Below, piece after piece: positions 8,631 to 19,963 of a stretch of 64,000 bases of DNA; within the stretch, counting starts at the first letter, position 1; every line of letters starts with the position of its first letter. Under the pieces are notes generated by a model. It made no database searches. It saw only the letters and a list, made by a program, of their open reading frames with translations, and had not been told where the DNA came from. The DNA comes from Methylopila turkensis (lineage in GTDB: Bacteria; Pseudomonadota; Alphaproteobacteria; Rhizobiales; Methylopilaceae), in the NCBI RefSeq assembly GCF_027922325.1, contig NZ_BSFL01000002.1, forward strand, positions 186,001-250,000. The letters run 5' to 3'. A program made the position numbers and the translations under genes.

Positions 8631-10804
8631 CAGCGGTACTTCAGGCTGGCGATCACTTTACGGCCCTCATCGAAGTAGCAATAGTTCGACGAGCAGACCT
8701 GTTCGACCTTGTCGAGCAGGTTGGTGGCGTTCAACTGCAACTTCAGCCCTTTCAGCTTGGGATTCAGGTTCTCGAGCTCGTAAGACGCCTTGGCGTCGAC
8801 GAACGCGCGGGCCTTGTTGGCGATGACCGAGCGGTTCGCGTTGTCGCCGAAGTTGCGCCCCGTGTAGCGGACGCCGGCGCCGAGGCTCAGCCCCTTGGCC
8901 GCGCCGTCCGGCACGTCATAGCCGCCCCACAGCGAGAACGAGTGCTTCGGAATGCTGGTGAGGTTCTTGCCCTTGATGCTGTCGGGCTTGCCGATCTTCG
9001 TGTCTACATAGGCGTAGGAGGCCAGCAGGTTGACCCCGTTCGCAAGCGTCGCCGTACCCTCGAGCTCGAAGCCGCGCGACCGGAAGTCGAGCTGGGTCTG
9101 GCGGTTGCTTGAGCCGGACGAGTCCGTGACCACCGCGTAGACGATGCCATCATCCTGCTTCAGGTTGAAGACGGAGGCGTTGATGGTCGCGTTGGCGTCC
9201 GGGAACTTGTACTTGACGCCCGCCTCGACCTGCTCGCCCACGGTCGGCTTCGTCACGGTCCCGTCGATGACGGTGCCCGGATTCGGAACGAAGGACGTGC
9301 CGTAGCCGACATAGGGCGTGAGGCCGAACTCCGTGACGTAGCTCAGGCCGACGCGGCCGGTGAACTTGCCCTCGTTTTGCTTTTGCGTGTCCTTCGTGCG
9401 GACGCCATCAAACGCTGTCGTATCAGATTTGTACGTGCTGTCGAACCAGTCGTAACGGCCGTTTAGCGTCAACCGCCAAGCGTCCATCTTCAGCTCGTCC
9501 TGCGCATAGACGCCGATTAGGCTCTGGTCCTGCTTGGCTCTGAACGGCGTCGCAGCGTCCGAGCCGAAGTCAGGAATCTCGATCTCATCGGGATCGGAAT
9601 AGTAGCTCAGCGCATATTTCGACGAGTACTTCAGCAGGCTGACGTCCACGCCGGTCAGCAGCGTATGCGAGACCGGACCTGTCTGAAGCTCGGTCTTGAG
9701 ATAGGTGTCCGCCGCCAGAGCGACGAACTGCTCCTTGACCAGCCCGGCGCCACCCGCTTCCGAGAGTTCGCTGTACCGGCCATTGTATTCCTCGCGCTGG
9801 GTGAGCGCCGACCCGCGAACGTTCTGGTGGATGCTGACCATGTCGCTGAAGCTGTGCTTGAACTCGTAGCCGACCCGGCCCTGATCCTGCGTGAAGTTGT
9901 TGAACTTGCCATTGGCGAGCTGCGTCTTTACCGCGCCGATCGAGTTAAAGTCGGCGTCGTAATGGTTCACATAGGCGGCCGATCCGCCGGTCCGGCCATG
10001 CATGAACTCGGTCAGGATGGTGAGTTCGGTGTCGTCGTTCGGCCGGAAGGTGACGGCCGGCGCGATGAACACGCGGTCGTCCGGCACGTATCTCATCTCC
10101 GTGTTCGCGTCGCGCGCGAGGCCGGTCAGCCGGTAGAGCACCGTGCCCTGCTCGTTCAGCGGCCCGCCGATGTCGAAGCTGACCTGCTTGCGTGCGTGAG
10201 AGCCCGTCTGGACCTCGACCTCGCCGAACTTGTAGTCGGTAGGACGCTTCGAGATCAGGTCGATGACGCCGACGGACGCGCTCGCGCCGTACAGCGCGGA
10301 GGACGGCCCCTTGAGCACCGTGACTGATTCCAGCCCGTAGGGCTCCAGCCGGAACAGACCGCTCGGGCTGCTGAACTGGCGGAGGCCGTCGCGGAACACG
10401 CCGGTGTAGGTGACGTCGACGCCGCGGATGAAGAAGCTGTCGAAGCGCGGGTCGCCGCCGTAGGCGCCCGTGCGAACGCCCGGGGTGTAGTTCAGCGCCT
10501 CCTGGAGATTCTGCGGCCGGCGGTCGTCGAGCTGCTTCTGCGTCACCGTCGATATGGTCTGAGGCGCCTCGTTCACCGGCGTGTCGGTCTTGGTGGCCGA
10601 GCGCGTGGTCTTGGCGACGTAGCCGTCGTTGGTGGCGACGCCCGGCGCGCCGTCGACGCGGCGGGTCTCCGTCCCCTGACCCTCGACCGAGATTTCCTCG
10701 AGCACCGTCGTCCCGCCGGCCGCGCCTTGAGCCTGCGCGCCCTGCGGAAGCGACAGAACGGCGAGCGAGACGCTCGCAAGCATAGCGTGCGACAAACGTG
10801 ACAT
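8627..10804 (-). CDS. TonB-dependent siderophore receptor
   Basis: This is an outer-membrane ferric-siderophore receptor of about 725 residues. A signal peptide (MSRLSHAMLASVSLAVLSLPQGAQAQ) is followed by a TonB-box-like EEISV. The plug domain contains NEAPQTISTVTQKQLDDRRPQ, ALNYTPGV and VLKGPSSALYG. The long beta-barrel ends in the aromatic C-terminus SLKYRW. Two Cys near the C-terminus (CSSNYC) are seen in ferrioxamine/ferrichrome-type receptors. The start MSRLSHAML has a GGAG nine bases upstream; a longer reading to 10861 adds nothing signal-like. It is the first gene of the two-gene unit with the RhtX-like permease. Confidence 0.92.
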   Translation of the reverse strand: MSRLSHAMLASVSLAVLSLPQGAQAQGAAGGTTVLEEISVEGQGTETRRVDGAPGVATNDGYVAKTTRSATKTDTPVNEAPQTISTVTQKQLDDRRPQNLQEALNYTPGVRTGAYGGDPRFDSFFIRGVDVTYTGVFRDGLRQFSSPSGLFRLEPYGLESVTVLKGPSSALYGASASVGVIDLISKRPTDYKFGEVEVQTGSHARKQVSFDIGGPLNEQGTVLYRLTGLARDANTEMRYVPDDRVFIAPAVTFRPNDDTELTILTEFMHGRTGGSAAYVNHYDADFNSIGAVKTQLANGKFNNFTQDQGRVGYEFKHSFSDMVSIHQNVRGSALTQREEYNGRYSELSEAGGAGLVKEQFVALAADTYLKTELQTGPVSHTLLTGVDVSLLKYSSKYALSYYSDPDEIEIPDFGSDAATPFRAKQDQSLIGVYAQDELKMDAWRLTLNGRYDWFDSTYKSDTTAFDGVRTKDTQKQNEGKFTGRVGLSYVTEFGLTPYVGYGTSFVPNPGTVIDGTVTKPTVGEQVEAGVKYKFPDANATINASVFNLKQDDGIVYAVVTDSSGSSNRQTQLDFRSRGFELEGTATLANGVNLLASYAYVDTKIGKPDSIKGKNLTSIPKHSFSLWGGYDVPDGAAKGLSLGAGVRYTGRNFGDNANRSVIANKARAFVDAKASYELENLNPKLKGLKLQLNATNLLDKVEQVCSSNYCYFDEGRKVIASLKYRW

Positions 10805-11155
10805 GAAACGGAACTCCAGCGCGAAACGATGTCCGCCCGTACAGGAGACTCCGCAGAACACTCAAGAGCTCTCGCAAATATTCGAATTCGAACAATTCAA
10901 ATCTATGTCCAGCTCTCGCACCACACATAGAACTAAGCCGGATTTATCGGGGATAAGGAGCTTATGTTGCTGTCTTCCTATGGCGACGCGGCAAGATCAT
11001 CGTCGCTTTCGCCGCCCCGCGGGATGATGTCGCCGCGCAACATCACAGGAGCGTGATCCCCGAGGCGGCCGATGCGAAAGACGAGGCCGCGGCGACGACC
11101 GGGCCGAGGCGTCGCGCGCCGGCCATGGCATTTGGCATAACTTGGAGACCGACCC
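10805..11155. promoter_or_regulatory. Divergent intergenic region before the siderophore receptor
   Basis: No convincing gene lies here. The half next to the receptor is AT-rich against the GC-rich background. It contains the 12-bp perfect palindrome TTCGAATTCGAA at 10881-10892 and an 8-bp palindrome AGAGCTCT at 10865-10872, both plausible regulator sites. I saw no clear Fur, RirA or Irr consensus. A 30-codon reading frame after 'aaggagctt' near 10964 is probably chance. Confidence 0.4.
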
Positions 11156-11698
11156 ATGAACCCCGAGTCGCTTTTCGGCCACAGTTCGGCGGCGATCGTC
11201 CGCGGCCTAGCCAGCGCGCTCGCCACGGCGGCCGTCGTCGCGCTCTCGCCTGCCCCCGTGGCCGCGGGCGAGGCCGTGGTGCGCGTCGCCCGGCAGCCCG
11301 GCGTCGACACGCGCCTCTTTCGTTCCGCGCGCGAGCGGGACGCGGCGTTCGCCGCGCTGTCGCGGCATCTCGCCCGGCTGGCCGAAACCCGGCTCCCGGC
11401 CGGGCAGTCGGTCGCGATCGAGCTGATCGACATCCGGCCCGCCGGCCAGTTCGAGCCGTGGCGGGCGACGTTTCAGGACGTGCGCGTGCTGCGGGACGTC
11501 ACGCCGCCCCGGGTCACCCTCGCCTACACGCTGAGGGAGCGCGGGCGGACGCTCGCCCGCGGGCGCGAGACCCTGACCGACATGAGCTACCTCGCGAGCC
11601 CGGCGGCGCGCTCGTCGCTGTCGAGTTGGCCCTACGAGAAGGAGCTGCTGTCCGACTGGTTCCGGTCGCGGCTCGTGCTGCGCCGCCCGGCGCCCTGA
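11156..11698 (+). CDS. DUF3016-family exported protein
   Basis: The 180-residue product has a signal peptide ending around PVAAGEA. Its C-terminal region is typical of DUF3016 proteins: a conserved LTDMSYL segment followed by [20 protein letters not shown]. The function of this periplasmic family is unknown. It has a moderate ribosome-binding site ('ttggagac') before the ATG. It sits upstream of the biotin operon on the same strand with about 100 bases between, but nothing links it to biotin. Confidence 0.75.
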   Translation: MNPESLFGHSSAAIVRGLASALATAAVVALSPAPVAAGEAVVRVARQPGVDTRLFRSARERDAAFAALSRHLARLAETRLPAGQSVAIELIDIRPAGQFEPWRATFQDVRVLRDVTPPRVTLAYTLRERGRTLARGRETLTDMSYLASPAARSSLSSWPYEKELLSDWFRSRLVLRRPAP

Positions 11699-11799
11699 CC
11701 ATCTGCGGCCTTACGCCGTTCGGAGGGCGTTTCCAGCGGCCGCGGATGCGTGTAAGGCGATATTGCAGTGCGGTCACATCATCAGCGGACGGGCGGGCG

Positions 11800-12798
11800 A
11801 TGGCGCTTTCCAATTCCACGGCGACAGCGGTTCAGGCCCCCCTCAAGGCGCTCTGGACGCGCATGGAGGCGCGTCGCGTCTACGCGCAGCCGTTCATGGA
11901 CCTGATCCTGCAGGCGCAGACCGTCCATCGCCGCCATTTCCCGGCCAACGAAGTGCAGATGAGCCAGCTTCTGTCGATCAAGACCGGCGGCTGCCCCGAG
12001 GACTGCGGCTATTGCAGCCAGTCCGCCCGCATGCCGGGCGAAAAGCTGTCCGCCTCCAAGCTGATGGAGGTCGAGCGGGTGCTCGCGGAGGCGCGCAAGG
12101 CGAAGGACGGCGGCGCCACGCGCTACTGCATGGGCGCCGCCTGGCGCTCGCCGAAGGAGCGCGATATGGAGATGGTCGTCGCCATGGTCGAGGGCGTGAA
12201 GGCGCTCGGGATGGAGACCTGCATGACGCTCGGCATGCTGTCGCCGGCGCAGGCGATCCGCCTCAAGGACGCAGGGCTCGACTACTACAACCACAACATC
12301 GACACCTCGGAGCGCTATTATTCCGAGATCATCACCACCCGCTCCTTCGCCGACCGGCTTGAGACGCTCGACAACGTCCGCCAGGCCGGCATGAAGGTAT
12401 GCGCCGGCGGCATCCTCGGCATGGGCGAGACCGAGGACGACCGCATCGACATGCTGGTGACGCTCGCGAACCTGCCCGAGGCGCCGGAGAGCGTGCCGAT
12501 CAACATGCTGATCCCGATCCCCGGCACCCAGCTCGAGAACGCCGCGCCGATCGACCCGATTGACTTCGTCCGCACGGTCGCGCTCGCCCGCGTCATGATG
12601 CCGACGAGCCATGTGCGGCTCTCCGCCGGCCGCACCGAGATGTCGGACGAGACCCAGGCTCTGTGCTTCCTCGCCGGCGCCAATTCGATCTTCGTCGGCG
12701 AGACCCTGCTCACCGCCGACAACCCCGGCGAGGACCACGACGCGGGCCTGTTCCGCCGCCTCGGGATCAAGCCGGAGGCTCCGGGCGCCGCGGGATGA
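11800..12798 (+). CDS. bioB: Biotin synthase
   Basis: BioB is a radical SAM enzyme that inserts sulfur into dethiobiotin. The 332-residue product has the CxxxCxxC cluster motif at Cys65, Cys69 and Cys72 ([10 protein letters not shown]). Other conserved biotin synthase segments include [26 protein letters not shown] and the late [16 protein letters not shown], whose Arg helps hold the [2Fe-2S] cluster. [10 protein letters not shown] was taken as the start; a much longer open frame upstream has no family support. It is the first gene of a five-gene operon in which each following start overlaps the previous stop. I saw no BioR-type palindrome upstream. Confidence 0.97.
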   Translation: MALSNSTATAVQAPLKALWTRMEARRVYAQPFMDLILQAQTVHRRHFPANEVQMSQLLSIKTGGCPEDCGYCSQSARMPGEKLSASKLMEVERVLAEARKAKDGGATRYCMGAAWRSPKERDMEMVVAMVEGVKALGMETCMTLGMLSPAQAIRLKDAGLDYYNHNIDTSERYYSEIITTRSFADRLETLDNVRQAGMKVCAGGILGMGETEDDRIDMLVTLANLPEAPESVPINMLIPIPGTQLENAAPIDPIDFVRTVALARVMMPTSHVRLSAGRTEMSDETQALCFLAGANSIFVGETLLTADNPGEDHDAGLFRRLGIKPEAPGAAG

Positions 12799-13937
12799 CC
12801 GCCGCGGGCCTGGCGCGCTACGCCTCCGCGCTCGACGGGCTGGAGCGCCGCAGCCGCCGCCGCGCGCTGATCCCGCGCGCAGGCGTCGACTTCGCCTCGA
12901 ACGACTATCTCGGCCTGAGCGCGTCGCCGCGCCTCGCCAACGCCGTGCGCGACGCGCTCGCGCGCGGGGTCGCCGTCGGCGCGGCGGGCTCGCGCCTGCT
13001 GCGCGGCAACGATCCCGAGCACGAGGCGCTGGAGGCCGAGGCCGCGGCCTTCTTCGGCGCTGAGCGCGCGCTGTTCCTCGGTTCGGGCTACGCAGCCAAC
13101 GTCGCGCTGGTCGCGGCGCTGCCGCAGCGGGGCGACCTCGTCGTGCACGACGCGCTGGTCCACGCCAGCGTGCATGACGGCCTCAGGCAGACCAAGGCCG
13201 ATGTCGCGAGCGCGCCTCACAACGACGCGCAGGGCTTCGACGACGCGATCCGCGCCTGGCGCGCGGCCGGCGGGCGCGGGACCCCGTTCATCGCGGCCGA
13301 AAGCATCTATTCCATGGAGGGCGACGCGGCCCCGGTCGCGGACCTGCTTGCGATCGCCGAGGCCCATGACGGCTTCCTGCTGCTGGACGAGGCCCACGCC
13401 ACCGGCGTGTTCGGCCCGGGCGGGCGCGGCCTTGGCGAGGCCTTCGAGGGGCGCTCCGCGCTGATCGCGGTCCACACCTGCGGCAAGGCGCTCGGCGCCT
13501 CGGGCGCGCTCGTCACCGGCCCTGCGCCGATCGTCGACTTCCTCGTCAACCGCGCCCGGCCCTTCATCTACGCCACCGCGCCCTCCCCGCTGATGGCGGC
13601 GGCGGTGCGCGAGGCGCTCAGAATCGTCGCCGACGAGCCCGAACGCCGCGCGGCGCTGGCGCGGATGGTCGAACTCGCCGGCCGCAGGCTGGGCGTTCTG
13701 GGCGTCACGCCGACGGGCACGCAGATTCAGCCCGTGATCCTCGGCCTCAACGCCCGCGCCGCGGCGATCGCGCGGCGGCTGCAGGCCGCGGGCTACGACT
13801 GCCGCGCCATCCGCCCGCCGACCGTGCCCGAAGGCACCGCCCGGCTCCGGATCTCGCTCACGCTGAACGCGGACGAGGCGGCCGTGACCGGCTTGACCGA
13901 CGCCATCGCGGAGGCCCTGACGGCGGCCGCGGCATGA
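12795..13937 (+). CDS. bioF: 8-amino-7-oxononanoate synthase
   Basis: BioF is a PLP-dependent enzyme that condenses pimeloyl-ACP (or -CoA) with alanine to give 8-amino-7-oxononanoate. The 380-residue protein contains [11 protein letters not shown] near the N-terminus, [21 protein letters not shown] (PLP-binding Asp and His) and [12 protein letters not shown], which has the Schiff-base Lys. Its ATG overlaps the bioB stop by ATGA, indicating coupled translation. The chosen start gives the family length; the frame continues upstream inside bioB. Confidence 0.96.
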   Translation: MTAAGLARYASALDGLERRSRRRALIPRAGVDFASNDYLGLSASPRLANAVRDALARGVAVGAAGSRLLRGNDPEHEALEAEAAAFFGAERALFLGSGYAANVALVAALPQRGDLVVHDALVHASVHDGLRQTKADVASAPHNDAQGFDDAIRAWRAAGGRGTPFIAAESIYSMEGDAAPVADLLAIAEAHDGFLLLDEAHATGVFGPGGRGLGEAFEGRSALIAVHTCGKALGASGALVTGPAPIVDFLVNRARPFIYATAPSPLMAAAVREALRIVADEPERRAALARMVELAGRRLGVLGVTPTGTQIQPVILGLNARAAAIARRLQAAGYDCRAIRPPTVPEGTARLRISLTLNADEAAVTGLTDAIAEALTAAAA

Positions 13938-14557
13938 CCCCGATCGTGGCGACAGGCACCGACACCGGCGTCGGCAAGACGGTGGTCGCGGCGGCGCTCG
14001 CGGCGGCGCTCGGCGCGCACTACTGGAAGCCGGTGCAGGCCGGGCTCGACGAGGCGACCGATTCCGAGACCGTCGCTCGCCTCGCCGGGCTTAACCCCGA
14101 ACGCGTTCTGCCCGAGGCCTACCGGCTGCGCACGCCTGCCTCGCCGCACCTCGCGGCCGAACTCGACGGCGTCGCGATCGAGGTCGATCGGCTCGACCCG
14201 CCTTCCGTCGACGGCCCGCTCGTGATCGAGGGCGCCGGCGGGCTGCTCGTCCCGCTGACGCGCGACGTCCTCACCATCGACCTGTTCGCGCGCTGGGGTT
14301 TTCCGGCGGTCCTCGTCGCCCGCACCGCGCTTGGCGGCATCAACCATGCTCTGCTCTCGCTGGAGGCCCTGAAAGCGCGCCGCATCCCGATCGCCGGCGT
14401 CGCCTTCGTGGGCGACGACAATCCCGACACGATCGCGACCATCGCCGCCTTCTCCGGCGCGAAGGTCCTGGGACGCCTGCCGCGGCTCGACCCGCTGACG
14501 CCCGAAACGCTGAAGGCGGCCTTCGCGGCGGGCTTCGATATCCGTCCGCTCCGATGA
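13934..14557 (+). CDS. bioD: ATP-dependent dethiobiotin synthetase
   Basis: BioD closes the ureido ring of dethiobiotin from 7,8-diaminononanoate, CO2 and ATP. The 207-residue product begins with the P-loop GTDTGVGKT at residues 8-16. It also has KPVQAG and the [10 protein letters not shown] motif (Mg/ATP site). It overlaps bioF by ATGA. In pathway order it follows BioA, although the gene lies before bioA here. Confidence 0.96.
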   Translation: MTPIVATGTDTGVGKTVVAAALAAALGAHYWKPVQAGLDEATDSETVARLAGLNPERVLPEAYRLRTPASPHLAAELDGVAIEVDRLDPPSVDGPLVIEGAGGLLVPLTRDVLTIDLFARWGFPAVLVARTALGGINHALLSLEALKARRIPIAGVAFVGDDNPDTIATIAAFSGAKVLGRLPRLDPLTPETLKAAFAAGFDIRPLR

Positions 14558-15822
14558 CATCGCCCTCCCCCGTCTGGCGTCCCTTCTTCCAGCACGCGCT
14601 CGAGCCCGACCCGCCGACCGTCGTCCGCGCGCAGGGCGCGTATCTGCACACCTCGGACGGGCGTGCGCTGCTCGACGCCATTTCGTCGTGGTGGGTCACG
14701 ACCCACGGCCACGGCCATCCCCGCATCGTCGCGGCGATCCGGGAGGCGGCGGAGAGCCTCGACCAGGTGATCTTCGCGAGCGTCACCCACGAGCCGGCCG
14801 AGCGGCTGGCGCGCGAGCTCGTGGCGCTCGCGCCGGCCGGCCTGACGCATGTGTTCTATTCCGACTCCGGCTCGACCGCGGTCGAGGTCGCGCTCAAGAT
14901 GGCGCTCGGGGCGTTCTCCAACCGCGGGGTCGCGCGGACCAAGATCGTCGCGATGGAAGGCGCCTATCACGGCGACACGATCGGGACCATGAGCGTGGGC
15001 GAGCGCGGCGTGTTCAACGCGCCCTACGCCCCGCTGCTGTTCGAGGTCGGCCGTATCCCCTTCCCCGCCGCGGGCCGGGAGCAGGCGACGCTCGACGCCT
15101 TCGAGGCGCTGGCGCGGGCGGGCGACGTCGCGGCGCTGATCGTCGAGCCTCTGGTGCTGGGCGCGGGCGGCATGCGTATCTACACGCCACAGGTTCTGGC
15201 GGAGCTGAAGCGCATCGCCGAAAAGCATGGAGCCTACTTCATCGCCGACGAGGTGATGACGGGATGGGGCCGGACCGGAACGCTGTTCGCCTGCGAGCAA
15301 GCCGGCGTCTCGCCCGACATCCTGTGCGCGTCGAAGGGGCTCACCGGCGGCGCCGTCCCGCTCGCCGCGACGCTCGCGAGCGAAGAAATCTTCGCCGCGC
15401 ATCATTCGAGCGACCGCGCAAAGACCTTCTTCCACTCCTCCTCCTACACCGCGAATCCCATCGCCTGCGCGGCGGCGGTCGCCAATCTGGAGATCTGGCG
15501 CGAGGAGCCGGTGACGGAGCGGATCGCGGCGCTGTCGCGATGGCAAGCCGCGCGCATCCGCCGCTTCGAGGGCGATCCCCGCTTCCGCGCCCCGCGCGCC
15601 TGCGGCACGATCGCGGCCGTCGACCTCGCGGTGCCCGATCCCGGCTATCTCGCGGAGGTCGGGCTGAAGCTGCGCCGGTTCTTCCTCGAGCGCGGCCTGC
15701 TGCTGCGGCCGCTCGGGGATACGCTCTACGCCATGCCGCCCTATTGCGTCACCGAAGCCGAGCTCGACCGCGTGTTCGACGCCTTCGAGGAGGCCGCGGA
15801 CGTGGCGGGGCTCGTGCGATGA
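14554..15822 (+). CDS. bioA: Adenosylmethionine-8-amino-7-oxononanoate aminotransferase
   Basis: BioA is a class III PLP aminotransferase that uses SAM as amino donor to make 7,8-diaminononanoate. In the 422-residue product I see [15 protein letters not shown], the PLP-phosphate loop [38 protein letters not shown] with the PLP Asp, and CASKGLTGG with the Schiff-base Lys. Its ATG overlaps the bioD stop. The SSWW segment favours DANS over other class III aminotransferases. Confidence 0.96.
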   Translation: MTSPSPVWRPFFQHALEPDPPTVVRAQGAYLHTSDGRALLDAISSWWVTTHGHGHPRIVAAIREAAESLDQVIFASVTHEPAERLARELVALAPAGLTHVFYSDSGSTAVEVALKMALGAFSNRGVARTKIVAMEGAYHGDTIGTMSVGERGVFNAPYAPLLFEVGRIPFPAAGREQATLDAFEALARAGDVAALIVEPLVLGAGGMRIYTPQVLAELKRIAEKHGAYFIADEVMTGWGRTGTLFACEQAGVSPDILCASKGLTGGAVPLAATLASEEIFAAHHSSDRAKTFFHSSSYTANPIACAAAVANLEIWREEPVTERIAALSRWQAARIRRFEGDPRFRAPRACGTIAAVDLAVPDPGYLAEVGLKLRRFFLERGLLLRPLGDTLYAMPPYCVTEAELDRVFDAFEEAADVAGLVR

Positions 15823-16805
15823 GGTCGCCCGGCGTCCAGCTCGCGGGGCTCGGCTGGGCCGCGCCCGAGCGGCGCGTGACGAGCGCGCAGATTGAGGCCG
15901 ATCTCGGGCTGGAGCCCGGCTGGATCGAGCGCCGCACCGGCATCCGCGAGCGGCGCTGGGCCTCCGACGGCGACACGCTGTCGGACCTCGCCGCGGCCGC
16001 CGGCGAGCGGGCGCTGGCGAGCGCCCGGATCGACCGCGGCGCGATCGGCCTCACCCTGCTCGCGACCTCGACCCCCGATCACCTGCTGCCGCCGAGCGGC
16101 CCGCTGGTCGCCCATCGCCTCGGGCTCGAACGTTCCGGCGCGGTCGATCTCGCGGGCGCCTGCGCGGGCTTCCTCTACGCGCTCAGCCTCGCCGACGCCC
16201 ATGTCAGGGCGCGCGGGCAGGCGGTTCTCGTGATCGCGGCGAACCTTCTCAGCCGCCGCATCAACCCGGCCGAGCGCGGCAGTTCGGTGCTCTTCGCGGA
16301 CGCCGCCGGCGCGGTCGTGCTCGCGCCCGACGCCGACCCGACCCGCGGCGCGGTCGCGGTCTCGCTCGCCTCCGACGGCGCGGGCTACGGCCTCGTCGGC
16401 ATACCGGCCGGCGGCAGCGCGCGCCCATTCGCGGCGGACACGCCGATCGAGGACACCCGCATGACCATCGCCGACGGCCGCGGCCTGTTCGCGGACGCGG
16501 TGAAGCTGATGACGGCCTGCTCGCGCGAGGTTCTCGAGGAGGCCGTCGTCGCGGCGGAGGCGGTCGACCGCTTCGTCCCCCACCAGGCCAACGCCCGGAT
16601 CTTCTCGGCCGTCGGCGCGAGGCTCGGCGTGCGCGACGAGGCCATGGTCTCGTCGATCGCGGAGTTCGGCAACTCCTCCGCCGCCACCATCCCGCTCTCG
16701 CTCGCGCTCAGCGCCGAGGCGCGGCCGATCGCGCCGGGCGAGACGCTGCTGCTCGCCGCCGCCGGCGCGGGGCTGACCGGCGGGGCCATGCTGCTCAGGG
16801 CGTGA
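15819..16805 (+). CDS. bioZ: FabH-like 3-oxopimeloyl-ACP synthase BioZ
   Basis: The 328-residue product is a KASIII/FabH-fold condensing enzyme. The triad is visible: Cys115 in [12 protein letters not shown], His in [11 protein letters not shown] and Asn in [12 protein letters not shown]. As the fifth, ATGA-coupled gene of the biotin operon it matches BioZ, which in Agrobacterium and Brucella condenses glutaryl-CoA with malonyl-ACP to start pimeloyl-ACP synthesis. It takes the place of BioC/BioH, neither of which is in the window. A general FabH role in fatty-acid initiation cannot be excluded by sequence, but the operon position argues strongly for BioZ. Confidence 0.9.
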   Translation: MRSPGVQLAGLGWAAPERRVTSAQIEADLGLEPGWIERRTGIRERRWASDGDTLSDLAAAAGERALASARIDRGAIGLTLLATSTPDHLLPPSGPLVAHRLGLERSGAVDLAGACAGFLYALSLADAHVRARGQAVLVIAANLLSRRINPAERGSSVLFADAAGAVVLAPDADPTRGAVAVSLASDGAGYGLVGIPAGGSARPFAADTPIEDTRMTIADGRGLFADAVKLMTACSREVLEEAVVAAEAVDRFVPHQANARIFSAVGARLGVRDEAMVSSIAEFGNSSAATIPLSLALSAEARPIAPGETLLLAAAGAGLTGGAMLLRA

Positions 16806-16906
16806 GAGGTGGGGATGACGGCGGGTAAGCGCCGGCCTGCGCCTCGTCCTGCGCCTTCGCGCCATGGTAGGGATCGGCGTCCGCCATCCGGCTCGAAGAA
16901 GGCTCC

Positions 16907-19579
16907 ATGACCGAAGTCCGCGATACCGCCCCCGCGCGCGTGACGCCGATGATGGAGCAATACGTCGAGATCAAGACCGCCAATCCCGACAGCCTGCTGT
17001 TCTACCGGATGGGCGACTTCTACGAGCTGTTCTTCGAGGACGCGGAGATCGCGAGCCGGACGCTCGGCATCACGCTGACGAAGCGCGGCAAGCATCTCGG
17101 CGAGGACATCCCGATGTGCGGCGTGCCGGTGGAGCGCGCCGACGACTACCTGCAGCGCCTGATCGCGGCCGGCCACCGCGTCGCGGTCTGCGAGCAGACC
17201 GAGGACCCGAAGGAGGCGAAGAAGCGCGGGGCGAAGTCGGTCGTGCGGCGCGACGTGGTCCGCCTCGTGACTCCCGGCACGCTGACCGAGGACGCGCTGC
17301 TGGAGCCCCGGCGCGCGAACCTGCTGGTCGCGGTGGCGCGCGCCCGCGCGGAGACCGGCGGCTTCGCCTTCGGCCTCGCCCATGTGGACGTCTCGACCGG
17401 AGCCTTCGCGGTCGGCGAGGCGGCGGCGGAGACGATCGGCGCGGCGCTCGCCCGGCTCGATCCGGCGGAGATCCTCGTGCCCGAAGCGCTGGTCGCCGAG
17501 CTCGCGCCTGCGACGGCCGAGACCCGCGCGGCGGTGACGCCGGCCGCCCGCGACCTGACGGACCCCGCCCGCGCCGACGCCCGGCTCGCCGGCCATTTCG
17601 GCGTCGCGACGGCGGACGCCTTCGGCGCGCTCACCCGCGCGGAGCTCACCGCCGCCGCGACCGTCGTCGGCTATCTCGAACGCACCCAGCTCGCGAGCCG
17701 TCCGCCGCTCGCGCGGCCCGTGCGGGAGGGGCGCGGCGCGACCATGGAGATCGACGCCGCCACCCGCGCCAATCTGGAGCTCACCCGCACGCTCGGCGGC
17801 GATCGCGAAGGCAGCCTGCTCAGCGTGATCGACGCCTGCGTCACCGCCGGCGGCTCGCGGCTGCTGGCGAGCCGCCTCGCAGGACCGCTCACCGACGTCG
17901 CGGCCATCGCCCGCCGGCACGACGCGGTCGAGGCCTTCGTTGAGGCGCCCGACCGTCGCCGCGCGGTGCGGGCGGCCTTGCGCGCCGCGCCCGATCTCGC
18001 GCGCGCCGCCCAGCGCATCGCCTTCGGACGCGGCGGCCCGCGCGACCTCGCCGCCATCCGCGACGCGCTGAAGGCGGCGGAGCAGCTGGCCGCCCGCATC
18101 GACGGCCTCGCCGAGGAAGGCGCCGAGATCGCCGGCGTCGCCTCCACGCTCGCCCGCGCCGACCACGCGCTGGCGCGCGATCTCAAGGCCGCGCTCGCCG
18201 ACGACCTGCCGCTCCTGAAGCGCGACGGCGGCTTCGTGCGGCCGGGCGCCTCGCGGGAGCTGGACGAGGCCCGGAGCTTGCGGGACGAGAGCCGCAAGGT
18301 GATCGCGCAGCTTCAGGCCGGATACGCCGATGCGACCGACGTCCGCACGCTCCGGATCAAGCACAACAACGTGCTGGGCTACTTCATCGAGGTCCCCCAG
18401 CAGCATGGCGAGCGCCTGCTCAAACCGCCCCATGGCGAGACCTTCGTGCACCGCCAGACCATGGCCGGCGCCATGCGCTTCACCACCACCGAGCTCGGCG
18501 ATCTCGAGCGCCGGATCGGCGAGGCCGGCGACACCGCGCTGAAGCTGGAGCTCGATCTGTTCGAGACGCTCGCCGCCCGCGTCTCCGCCGGCTGGGACGG
18601 GCTCGCCGCCTGCGCCGGGGCGCTCGCCGTGCTCGACGTCACCGCAGGCCTCGCCGAGGTCGCGGTCGACTGCGGCCATGCGCGCCCGCATTTGGACGCC
18701 TCGCTCGACTTCAAGCTCGAAGGCGCCCGCCATCCCGTCGTCGAGCGGGCGCTGAAGAGCGCCGGCAAGCCGTTCGTGCCGAACGACGTCGCGCTGTCGG
18801 AGCCGGAGCTCGACGCCGGCCTCGTCCAGCTCGTCACCGGCCCGAACATGGGCGGCAAGTCGACCTATCTCCGGCAGGCGGCGCTGTGCGCGGTGCTGGC
18901 GCAGGCCGGCGCCTTCGTCCCGGCCAAGGCCGCGCATATCGGGGTGGTGGACCGGCTGTACAGCCGCGTCGGCGCGGCCGACGACCTCGCCCGCGGCCGC
19001 TCCACTTTCATGGTGGAGATGGTCGAGACCGCCGCCATCCTGAACACCGCGGGGCCGCGCTCGCTGGTGATCCTCGACGAAATCGGCCGCGGCACCGCCA
19101 CCTTCGACGGCCTGTCGATCGCCTGGGCCGCGATCGAGCACCTGCACGAGGTCAACCGCTGCCGGTCGCTGTTCGCGACCCATTTCCACGAACTGACGGC
19201 GCTCGCCCGCCGCCTGGGCCGGCTGCGCAACGCGACCGTGCGCGTGAAGGAGTGGAAGGGCGAGGTGGTGTTCCTGCACGAGGTCGCGCCCGGCGTCGCC
19301 GACCGCTCCTACGGCATCCAGGTGGCGAAGCTCGCCGGCCTGCCGCCTTCCGTCGTGCGCCGCGCCAAGGCGGTGCTGGACGAGCTGGAGGCCGCCGACC
19401 GCGCCTCGCCGGTGGAGCGCATGATCGACGACCTGCCGCTGTTCGCCGCGACCCGGCCGAAGCCCGAGGCCGGCCCCGACCCGCTCGCAGAAGCGCTCGA
19501 CGCCATCGACCCCGACGAGCTGACCCCGAAGGGCGCGCTGGAGGCGCTCTACAGGCTGAAGGCGCTGCAGAAGGAATGA
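16907..19579 (+). CDS. mutS: DNA mismatch repair protein MutS
   Basis: MutS recognises mispairs and starts mismatch repair. The 890-residue protein has the mismatch-reading Phe-x-Glu at Phe38 and Glu40 in [15 protein letters not shown]. It also has the connector, lever and clamp regions, Walker [10 protein letters not shown] near residue 646, [20 protein letters not shown], Walker [17 protein letters not shown] and the [11 protein letters not shown] switch region. The C-terminus keeps a short tetramerisation-like tail. The start [16 protein letters not shown] follows a 'cgaagaaggctcc' region. mutL is not nearby. The next small gene starts inside the stop codon. Confidence 0.97.
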   Translation: MTEVRDTAPARVTPMMEQYVEIKTANPDSLLFYRMGDFYELFFEDAEIASRTLGITLTKRGKHLGEDIPMCGVPVERADDYLQRLIAAGHRVAVCEQTEDPKEAKKRGAKSVVRRDVVRLVTPGTLTEDALLEPRRANLLVAVARARAETGGFAFGLAHVDVSTGAFAVGEAAAETIGAALARLDPAEILVPEALVAELAPATAETRAAVTPAARDLTDPARADARLAGHFGVATADAFGALTRAELTAAATVVGYLERTQLASRPPLARPVREGRGATMEIDAATRANLELTRTLGGDREGSLLSVIDACVTAGGSRLLASRLAGPLTDVAAIARRHDAVEAFVEAPDRRRAVRAALRAAPDLARAAQRIAFGRGGPRDLAAIRDALKAAEQLAARIDGLAEEGAEIAGVASTLARADHALARDLKAALADDLPLLKRDGGFVRPGASRELDEARSLRDESRKVIAQLQAGYADATDVRTLRIKHNNVLGYFIEVPQQHGERLLKPPHGETFVHRQTMAGAMRFTTTELGDLERRIGEAGDTALKLELDLFETLAARVSAGWDGLAACAGALAVLDVTAGLAEVAVDCGHARPHLDASLDFKLEGARHPVVERALKSAGKPFVPNDVALSEPELDAGLVQLVTGPNMGGKSTYLRQAALCAVLAQAGAFVPAKAAHIGVVDRLYSRVGAADDLARGRSTFMVEMVETAAILNTAGPRSLVILDEIGRGTATFDGLSIAWAAIEHLHEVNRCRSLFATHFHELTALARRLGRLRNATVRVKEWKGEVVFLHEVAPGVADRSYGIQVAKLAGLPPSVVRRAKAVLDELEAADRASPVERMIDDLPLFAATRPKPEAGPDPLAEALDAIDPDELTPKGALEALYRLKALQKE

Positions 19580-19833
19580 TGGGCGCGGCGCAGTCGGAAA
19601 CCGCTGCGATGAAGATCGGCGATCTGGTGAAGGTCGCGAGCCTCCCCGCAATACTGCCCGCGGACAGCCGCGCGATCTTTCACCTCTGCGTCGGCCGGGT
19701 GTTTCCGATCGTCGGCAGGCAGGGCGACCTCGACGAACTCGAGGTCGGCGAAGTCGTCGGGCTCCCTCTTGCGATGCACTCGATCTGGCTGGAGCCGGAG
19801 CATCTCGTTCCGCAAGATTCGGCTGCGTCCTGA
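19576..19833 (+). CDS. Small conserved-looking protein coupled to mutS
   Basis: I do not recognise the family. The 85-residue product has no signal or membrane segment. The core [17 protein letters not shown] ... [28 protein letters not shown] ... [13 protein letters not shown] looks like a small beta-barrel (SH3- or KOW-like) fold. The first ATG overlaps the mutS stop (ATGATG at 19576). An internal ATG at 19609 gives a 74-residue form starting MKIGDLVKV. Tight coupling to mutS suggests co-expression, but no functional link is shown. Confidence 0.7.
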   Translation: MMGAAQSETAAMKIGDLVKVASLPAILPADSRAIFHLCVGRVFPIVGRQGDLDELEVGEVVGLPLAMHSIWLEPEHLVPQDSAAS

Positions 19834-19963
19834 TCAGCCGGGTTTGGGGCTTTCTTCGCGTTCAACCCTCGCTGGAGGTCCCACGCATGGCGCTTTAACG
19901 CCTGTCCCCTTATGTTCCGCGCCCGAACCGCCCGATCGTCCGCTTCGACGCCTGCGAGTCCCG

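Noticed and set aside
10964..11056. A 30-codon frame with an 'aaggag' site upstream of the DUF3016 gene, possible leader peptide
   Set aside because: No regulatory structure follows it and the sequence shows no meaningful codon run, so chance is more likely.
16385..19651. A 1088-codon open frame on the minus strand opposite bioZ and mutS
   Set aside because: Its product is His/Arg/Gly-rich without domains, and the opposite strand carries the clear MutS protein. Such frames are expected opposite high-GC genes.
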